A program made the position numbers and the translations under genes. From positions 1 to 6,745 of the forward strand of contig JAJFLS010000771.1 in NCBI GenBank assembly GCA_021772595.1: a DNA stretch of 6,745 bases. The letters are read 5' to 3'. The notes beneath the pieces were generated by a model. It worked only from the letters and a program-made list of their open reading frames with translations, was not told where the DNA came from and did no database searches. Positions 1 to 3,801 of this stretch are shown here, piece by piece (positions within the stretch are counted from its first letter, which is position 1; each line of letters starts with the position of its first letter). The DNA comes from Opitutales bacterium. Its GTDB lineage: Bacteria; Verrucomicrobiota; Verrucomicrobiia; Opitutales; Opitutaceae.

Positions 1-1
1 C

Positions 2-196
2 GCTAGTTATCTCATAAACCTAGATACGCTCAAAGGCTATCTCATCGAAGAGGACGAACTGATCCTTTGGCTCAAGAATCCTAAGGATTTCTATGAGAAT
101 TGGCCCAGCTATCTTTCGGACTGCGACATTGAAATATACGACATCCAAAACAAGAGCCAAACGCTAACCAGCATATTCGAGAAGATCGCCCAATGA
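2..196 (+). CDS. Partial CDS: C-terminus of a probable ABC transporter ATP-binding subunit
   Basis: The frame is open from the left window edge to a TGA at 194-196 and gives the last 64 residues of a protein whose start lies outside. The visible part is soluble, mixed alpha/beta and acidic (SYLINLDTLKGYLIEEDEL), and ends in SQTLTSIFEKIAQ. This resembles the short tail after the nucleotide-binding domain of ABC-2-type ATPases, which often ends in a 'SLEDVFLKL'-like helix. No Walker A, Walker B or signature motif is inside the window, so the identity rests on that tail and on the neighbour. Its stop overlaps the start of a membrane permease as ATGA, the usual arrangement of an ATPase/permease pair under translational coupling. 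Inferred role: energising subunit of an exporter. Another soluble partner of the permease is possible. Confidence 0.6.
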   Translation, partial: ASYLINLDTLKGYLIEEDELILWLKNPKDFYENWPSYLSDCDIEIYDIQNKSQTLTSIFEKIAQ

Positions 197-1011
197 ATAC
201 GGCTATTATTGAAAAATCGGATACGACGATGGCCGAGCAAAGCGAACTCAAAAGAACCCAAGCAGGTCTACGCGCCGCCTTTCTAGGAATTGGATACCTG
301 AGAATTCGCAGCGCGCTGAGCGCGAAATCGCTCATGACGTTCCTGATCGTAGCGCTAGCGTTGGCGGCTGTCACGCTGTTTTTGGTTAAAGCCAACAGCT
401 ACGATCGATTCAATATTTGGATGTTCAGCCTATTTGTCCTTAAGATAGTGCCGCTTATTTGCCTCGCCTCTGCGGGAGGCAGTTTGAGGAACGAAATCAA
501 GGACTACACCATAGAGTATCTATGGACGCGATCAGCGAAGAAGAGCCACCTCGTTATTGCTGAGTTTTTCAGTTCCGTAGTCGTGACCGTATTCAAAGTA
601 TACGCTTTCACGATAGTGATTCATCTGGTTGGACTGTATTTGAATGTTCCTGAAATCGTTTCAATGCTGCCACGCATCCTTGCAGTTGAATTCTTCGCCA
701 TACTTGCCTATTCCGCGCTCGCAATGCTGCTCGGCGTTATCACTGGGAAATATATGATTCTTGGCGTGATTTATGGAGTGATCGTGGAGATTGGCATTAG
801 CCAAGTACCGCTGAATTTGAACAAAATCTCCGTCTCCCATCATGTACGAACGATGATGGGAGACCTATCGGCCGTCGGAGTTCCAGGCGATGCCAGCAGC
901 CTTATGCTAGGCGCCATGGGATGTATTTCGATCGCTTCAATCGGATTGCTTGCGGCATGCATAGTCTTCTCTCGCAAGCAGTACCGTATCGGCGATGAGA
1001 AGGAAGGATGA
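193..1011 (+). CDS. ABC-2-type transporter permease, six predicted membrane helices
   Basis: This 272-residue integral membrane protein has hydrophobic segments near residues 46-66, 74-98, 121-150, 160-182, 187-204 and 237-259, matching the six-helix layout of ABC-2 permeases. Between the second and third helices lies SLRNEIKDYTIEYLWTRSAK (about 97-116). It resembles the family pattern of a conserved Glu, then 'GTi..LL..P.sR', which faces the ATPase. The start at 193 is chosen because it overlaps the stop of the upstream gene by ATGA. A second in-frame ATG at 229 (residue 13) is possible, and neither has a strong Shine-Dalgarno, so coupling probably supplies ribosomes. The cytoplasmic N-terminus is about 45 residues. 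The substrate cannot be told from sequence. Its DNA contains a perfect 12-bp stem-loop (832-864). The class is fairly sure; the transport direction is inferred. Confidence 0.75.
   Translation: MNTAIIEKSDTTMAEQSELKRTQAGLRAAFLGIGYLRIRSALSAKSLMTFLIVALALAAVTLFLVKANSYDRFNIWMFSLFVLKIVPLICLASAGGSLRNEIKDYTIEYLWTRSAKKSHLVIAEFFSSVVVTVFKVYAFTIVIHLVGLYLNVPEIVSMLPRILAVEFFAILAYSALAMLLGVITGKYMILGVIYGVIVEIGISQVPLNLNKISVSHHVRTMMGDLSAVGVPGDASSLMLGAMGCISIASIGLLAACIVFSRKQYRIGDEKEG
832..864 (+). repeat. Perfect 12-bp inverted repeat inside the permease gene
   Basis: GTCTCCCATCAT (832-843) and ATGATGGGAGAC (853-864) are exact reverse complements around a 9-base loop. In RNA they would form a stable hairpin within the stretch coding VSHHVRTMMGDL, the loop between membrane helices 5 and 6. 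No T-run follows, so it is not an intrinsic terminator. It may be coincidental codon choice, a translational pause site or an mRNA-stability element; the sequence does not decide. Confidence 0.6.
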
Positions 1012-1062
1012 GGTTCTTCCGGCGGAGATTTTTCGATAGTCTCAAAATAAAATGCGCCTCCT

Positions 1063-1076
1063 CTGTAACCTTACAG
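1063..1076. promoter_or_regulatory. Candidate operator: CTGTAA-CC-TTACAG palindrome
   Basis: Two perfect 6-base arms with a 2-base spacer lie 31 bases before the start codon of the 472-residue exported protein, in the 96-base gap after the permease. An 8-base palindrome, CAGGCCTG, overlaps its right end (1074-1081). Position and symmetry suit a dimeric repressor or activator site. A similar but imperfect palindrome (CTGTAATATTTCACAG, 3198-3213) lies upstream of the sigma-factor operon. No regulator is identified and no clear -35/-10 pair is seen here, so this is only a candidate. Confidence 0.25.
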
Positions 1077-1092
1077 GCCTGCAAAGTGAACC

Positions 1093-1098
1093 AAGGGG
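1093..1098 (+). promoter_or_regulatory. Shine-Dalgarno AAGGGG for the exported protein
   Basis: A purine-rich AAGGGG ends 9 bases before the ATG at 1108 and fixes that start over the second in-frame ATG at 1117, whose spacing would be poor. Confidence 0.55.
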
Positions 1099-1107
1099 TA
1101 TAACAAA

Positions 1108-2526
1108 ATGAAAATCATGAAACTAGCGAAATTCATCATACCAGCATTGGCCTTAGGGACGCTTTCGATTGCGGAATCCCTTGAAAAATCGAATATTTCT
1201 CACGATGCCAAATGGCTGATTCATCTCGACGTGGAGGCTCTCAAGGACTCGTACATTGGGGATACTATGCTAACATTCGCGCTTGCGGAATTAGCCAAAG
1301 CGAACGACTCGCCAATCGGTATGGATATCGATTCTCTTTTGGACGAGCTGTACTCGTTGACCGCATACAGTACTACGTTCAGTGAGAATCCTGAAAACCA
1401 CAGCGTCCTGATTGTCAAATCCGGCGAGAAGCTAAGATCGATTACCGAGGCTCTCCTCAACGCCGGCATGTTCGTGGATGAGCATGAAGACTTCAAGGAA
1501 GTAGAGGGATTGCCCTACCCTACCTACCTTATTGGTAGAGAGCTTCACCTGTCCTTTCCATCAGACAATACGGCGCTTCTCAGCAGATCATTCGAGCAGA
1601 TCGAACAAGCAATAGCCGTAATCGATGGCAAAACCGATAACATGAATGCTGCTGGTTCGGATATCGCGCTGTCGAATGAGGAGGGATTCTTTTTCATTGC
1701 CACCGCCAATGGCATGAACGAATTCGATGCGATGCCTCCGCAAGCTCGCGTGCTCCAAAAAGCCACTGGTGGTCAGCTTGCGATAGGCGAAAAGGATGAA
1801 ATCTTGCATTCGCATTTAATTCTATCCACGGAAGGAGAAGATGTATCCGATCAGCTATATCGAATTATCCGAGGCATGATCGCTCTCGCTTCATTCACGG
1901 AAATTGGAGATGAAAGGGTTTCCTTGTTGACTAAGAATATATCCGTTGAAAAACAAATAGACTTCGTTTCGGTCGACTTGTTATATCCAAGCGAGAATAT
2001 CAACGAACTTTTGCTGCCTTTGTTGGAACGAAAGGCGAAGCTGAAACCCCATCAGGAGCAAAAGCGGAATTATGACAAAGTGGTCGACGATGGCATTGGC
2101 GGTGAGGAGATCAAGGTCATCAATGTAGACGCCCGAGTCGATAATGGAAACTTGCCGCGCAACGCCACAGACGATAACCCCGAAAGCTTCTGGGGAGCCC
2201 GAGGGCGAGCCTGGATACGCTTGGAACTCGAATCGAATAGCCTCGTCAGGGAAGTTCAGATCGCCTGGGGAAACGAGCCGGACGGACGCAGTCGATTTAT
2301 AGTGGAAGCTTCTGAAGATGGCGCGAAATGGAGACCTATCATCCATAGGAGATCGAGTGGTGAAAACTCGGATTTGGAAAGCTACAATATTCCGGATACA
2401 AGCACATCATGGATACGTTTGGTTTGCGATGGCAGAGGAGATAAGCGCATAGTTAAGATGTCAGATGTTCGTATTATGGGAGCGCCCAACTATATTGCTC
2501 CAGAAACCGAGCAGGATTCAGAGTAG
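1108..2526 (+). CDS. Exported protein of unknown function with C-terminal F5/8 type C (discoidin/CBM32-like) domain
   Basis: This 472-residue protein begins with a signal peptide: basic MKIMKLAK, a hydrophobic core to about residue 20, and probable cleavage after about residue 22-24. There is no lipobox cysteine. Residues about 34-310 open with SHDAKWLIHLDVEALKDSYIG. I recognise this style ('AKW..H.D..AL..S.iG') from Planctomycetes/Verrucomicrobia proteins of unknown function, but can name no activity. A charged linker (about 306-335) leads to a discoidin-like fold at about 337-459. Its marks are NLPRNATDDNPESFWGARGR, then WIRLEL, VREVQIAWGN, RFIVEASEDGAKW, SSGENSDLESYNI, SWIRLVCDGRG and a final DVRIMG. 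They align in order with the F5/8 type C domains attached to alginate and chondroitin lyases, which suggests glycan binding outside the cytoplasm. It follows the ABC genes by 96 bases and could be co-transcribed with them. The domain assignment is good; the overall role is unknown. Confidence 0.8.
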   Translation: MKIMKLAKFIIPALALGTLSIAESLEKSNISHDAKWLIHLDVEALKDSYIGDTMLTFALAELAKANDSPIGMDIDSLLDELYSLTAYSTTFSENPENHSVLIVKSGEKLRSITEALLNAGMFVDEHEDFKEVEGLPYPTYLIGRELHLSFPSDNTALLSRSFEQIEQAIAVIDGKTDNMNAAGSDIALSNEEGFFFIATANGMNEFDAMPPQARVLQKATGGQLAIGEKDEILHSHLILSTEGEDVSDQLYRIIRGMIALASFTEIGDERVSLLTKNISVEKQIDFVSVDLLYPSENINELLLPLLERKAKLKPHQEQKRNYDKVVDDGIGGEEIKVINVDARVDNGNLPRNATDDNPESFWGARGRAWIRLELESNSLVREVQIAWGNEPDGRSRFIVEASEDGAKWRPIIHRRSSGENSDLESYNIPDTSTSWIRLVCDGRGDKRIVKMSDVRIMGAPNYIAPETEQDSE

Positions 2527-2589
2527 GTGCCCTGTTCTTTGAATATTTGGATGGTATCGGAAACTACAGGAATAATGCCACATTCTCTT

Positions 2590-2605
2590 GAGGCCCTTCA
2601 GCCTC
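2590..2605 (+). terminator. Weak candidate terminator hairpin after the exported-protein gene
   Basis: GAGGC (2590-2594) pairs with GCCTC (2601-2605) around a 6-base loop, 63 bases past the stop codon. The following bases are TCTAAATAAA rather than a T-run, so intrinsic termination would be weak. It is listed because it is the first hairpin downstream of the gene. Confidence 0.2.
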
Positions 2606-2655
2606 TCTAAATAAAGGGTCCCCGGGGCAAGCACTGAGGTATTCTCAGGTAGCGA

Positions 2656-2695
2656 CGAAGCCCTTCGGCAAGCTTCGAGATATTTACCCGAAGGG
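2656..2695. repeat. Overlapping hairpins built from alternating CGAAG/CTTCG motifs
   Basis: Two mutually exclusive stems overlap. One is CGAAGC (2656-2661) with GCTTCG (2672-2677). The other is CCCTTCGG (2661-2668) with CCGAAGGG (2688-2695), 8 bp around a 19-base loop. CGAAG or CTTCG occurs four times in 40 bases. The CCCTTCGGCAAGCTTCGAG portion recalls the widespread bacterial 'CCCTTCGACAAGCTCAGG'-type dispersed palindromes; that comparison is from memory. It may be a dispersed repeat or an RNA switch-like structure in the untranslated region. Confidence 0.45.
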
Positions 2696-2958
2696 AGTAA
2701 AGACCTCTGGAGCAAGCGCTTCACCGCGCCTACCGCTCGAGTCGCCACATAGCTGCGGCGGCGAGCGAACTAGTTCCCAAGATAAACGAGCGTCGATCCA
2801 GACGGCGTCCAGATTCCGAAATGGGGTAAACGGGATAGTCCATGTCAAAGCCAATAGGCCCAAAAGAAACCCTGCCAACGAAAACGACACCTCGCGACAC
2901 CAAAATCCGTAGCGCGATGTCTGCGACGTTCCGAACACCACCAAGCCTCGCCCTCCGA

Positions 2959-3123
2959 CCGCGATCAGCGACGTCAACTTAAGAGAAGATCGAGGGATTG
3001 CCGAAGTGTAGGAGCCTGCTTGCAGGCGATTCTCCCCTTGGCGACGAAAGAAGAAAATCGCCTGCAAGCAGGCTCCTACATTTCAAAGCGCCTTAGTTTG
3101 ACGTCAATGATCAGCGATCGCGG
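2959..3123. repeat. 165-base nested imperfect palindrome with 9-bp direct repeats (MITE-like)
   Basis: Three sets of inverted arms are nested. The outermost is CCGCGATC (2959-2966) with GATCGCGG (3116-3123). The middle is GACGTCAACTTAAG (2970-2983) with CTTAGTTTGACGTC (3092-3105), 12 of 14 pairing. The core is the REPIN at 3007-3080. GATCAGCGA occurs as a direct repeat on both sides (2963-2971 and 3109-3117), like a target-site duplication around an element of about 137 bases. The spacers between arms differ in length on the two sides, so the symmetry is partial. It could be a small non-autonomous mobile element or layered insertions of REP-type repeats. Confidence 0.5.
3007..3080. repeat. 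REPIN: two REP-like units in inverted orientation
   Basis: A 25-base arm at 3007-3031 is repeated exactly as its reverse complement at 3056-3080, separated by 24 bases. One mismatch further out, pairing resumes to 3003 and 3084. Each arm begins TGTAGGAG and contains its own small hairpin GCCTGC-TT-GCAGGC. This is the classic REP plan, a short conserved head plus an internal palindrome, and the head is very like that of Pseudomonas REPs (GTAGGAGC...). Two REPs facing each other make a REPIN, a form known elsewhere to be mobilised by RAYT tyrosine transposases. No RAYT gene lies in this window. The 25-bp stem could also insulate or stabilise transcripts, but no T-run follows, so it is not a canonical terminator. 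Confidence 0.75.
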
Positions 3124-3180
3124 CTACAGCGCGACGAAATGAAACAGACCCGGGCCTCTCAATAAAAGCTTACAAAGCTC

Positions 3181-3230
3181 TCTTTTTTCCACTTTTTCTG
3201 TAATATTTCACAGACCTTGCATATATAGAT
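3181..3230 (+). promoter_or_regulatory. Probable promoter region of the sigma-factor operon, with candidate operator 3198-3213
   Basis: This is the most AT-rich stretch ahead of the sigma gene: a T-rich tract (3181-3199), TAATAT (3201-3206) and TATATA (3222-3227), 44 bases before the start codon at its nearer end. TATATA could serve as a -10 box, but no -35 element at 16-18 bases is evident. If the operon is autoregulated, the start may use an ECF-type promoter that I cannot recognise. The imperfect palindrome CTGTAATATTTCACAG (3198-3213) overlaps the region and resembles the site at 1063-1076. Confidence 0.3.
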
Positions 3231-3273
3231 CGAAGCCCCGTCAAATCTCGCCGTCCAAAACACCCCGAAATCC

Positions 3274-3801
3274 GTGAACGATAACGCCCAGCCAATCATT
3301 TTCCACGAAGAGCTCCTCGAGCGACTTCAACCCCGGCTTTTTGGCTACATTCTCTCGCTGACCGCTAGCCCCACCGATGCCAAGGACGTCCTCCAGGAGA
3401 GCAACCAAGTCATCCTCAACAAGATAGGAGAATTCAAACGCCCGAACAAATTCGACGCGTGGGCGTTCAAGATCGCCTATTTCCAGAGTCTCTCGTTTCT
3501 CCAGAAACGAAAACGCTCCAAAATCTCCTTCAACAGCGAACTACTCCAGAACATCGCCGACGAGGCTGAATCCACCGACACTCGCCTGGAAGGAAAACTC
3601 ACCCGACTCGAACGCTGCCTCTCTCAACTCCAGGACAAAACACGCGCTATCGTTAGCGCCTTTTACTACGAAAACCAGTCGATCAAACAAATCGCATCCG
3701 AACGGAGCCTGAAGACCAACCACGTCGCCCAAATACTTTTCAGAGCCCGCAAAGCCCTTTTTCAATGCATGACCGAACAGGAGACAGAAACTCATGAATG
3801 A
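3274..3801 (+). CDS. ECF RNA polymerase sigma factor, Rhodopirellula/Verrucomicrobium-type
   Basis: This 175-residue protein redirects RNA polymerase to its own set of promoters. Region sigma-2 spans about residues 11-81. It includes the helix with DAKDVLQESNQVILNKIGEF, followed by FDAWAFKIAYFQSLSFLQKRKRS, the core-binding and -10-recognition part. The phrase 'N.FdAWAF.IA.....L' is characteristic of the planctomycete/verrucomicrobial ECF family. A variable linker (about 85-107) precedes region sigma-4 (about 108-168), whose helix-turn-helix NQSIKQIASERSLKTNHVAQ contacts the -35 element. The length is normal. The start is GTG at 3274; no in-frame ATG precedes it and there is no obvious Shine-Dalgarno. 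It overlaps the next gene by 8 bases. That gene begins like an anti-sigma factor, so the two are almost certainly a regulator pair. The targets are unknown; autoregulation is likely from the family but unproven. Confidence 0.9.
   Translation: MNDNAQPIIFHEELLERLQPRLFGYILSLTASPTDAKDVLQESNQVILNKIGEFKRPNKFDAWAFKIAYFQSLSFLQKRKRSKISFNSELLQNIADEAESTDTRLEGKLTRLERCLSQLQDKTRAIVSAFYYENQSIKQIASERSLKTNHVAQILFRARKALFQCMTEQETETHE
3779..3783 (+). promoter_or_regulatory. Shine-Dalgarno AGGAG for the anti-sigma/cytochrome fusion gene
   Basis: AGGAG lies inside the end of the sigma-factor gene, 10 bases before the ATG at 3794. It supports that start and independent as well as coupled translation of the downstream gene, whereas the sigma gene itself lacks a visible site. 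Confidence 0.6.

Larger units (their letters stand above)
2527..3273. other. 747-base intergenic region without a convincing gene, rich in inverted repeats
   Basis: No open frame here has a credible start plus a family-like product. The longest, on the minus strand (2684-3067), starts inside a REP arm and reads like translated repeat. The stretch holds, in order, a weak hairpin (2590-2605), a CTTCG/CGAAG hairpin cluster (2656-2695), a nested palindrome (2959-3123) with a REPIN core (3007-3080), a T-rich tract (3181-3199) and AT-rich promoter-like DNA (3198-3230). The interval 2700-2955 has no clear structure. It contains short GC-rich motifs such as GTAGCGCGATG (2909-2919) that could be decayed repeat copies. 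No tRNA, rRNA or CRISPR pattern was found. Confidence 0.7.

Noticed and set aside
2518..2748. 76-codon minus-strand open frame
   Set aside because: It overlaps the end of the exported-protein gene and the hairpin cluster, with no ribosome site or motif.
2684..3067. 127-codon minus-strand open frame in the intergenic region
   Set aside because: Its start lies in the right REP arm, and its first 20 residues are translated REPIN. The rest resembles no family. It is most likely repeat DNA read as protein, though a decayed remnant cannot be excluded.
3056..3084. Right REPIN arm as an intrinsic terminator
   Set aside because: The stem is strong, but it is followed by TTTCAAAG rather than a T-run, and the structure has REP architecture.
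3791..3801. Programmed frameshift joining the sigma factor to the fusion protein
   Set aside because: The downstream gene has its own AGGAG and ATG and its head begins naturally there. No slippery heptamer is present. Simple translational coupling explains the overlap.
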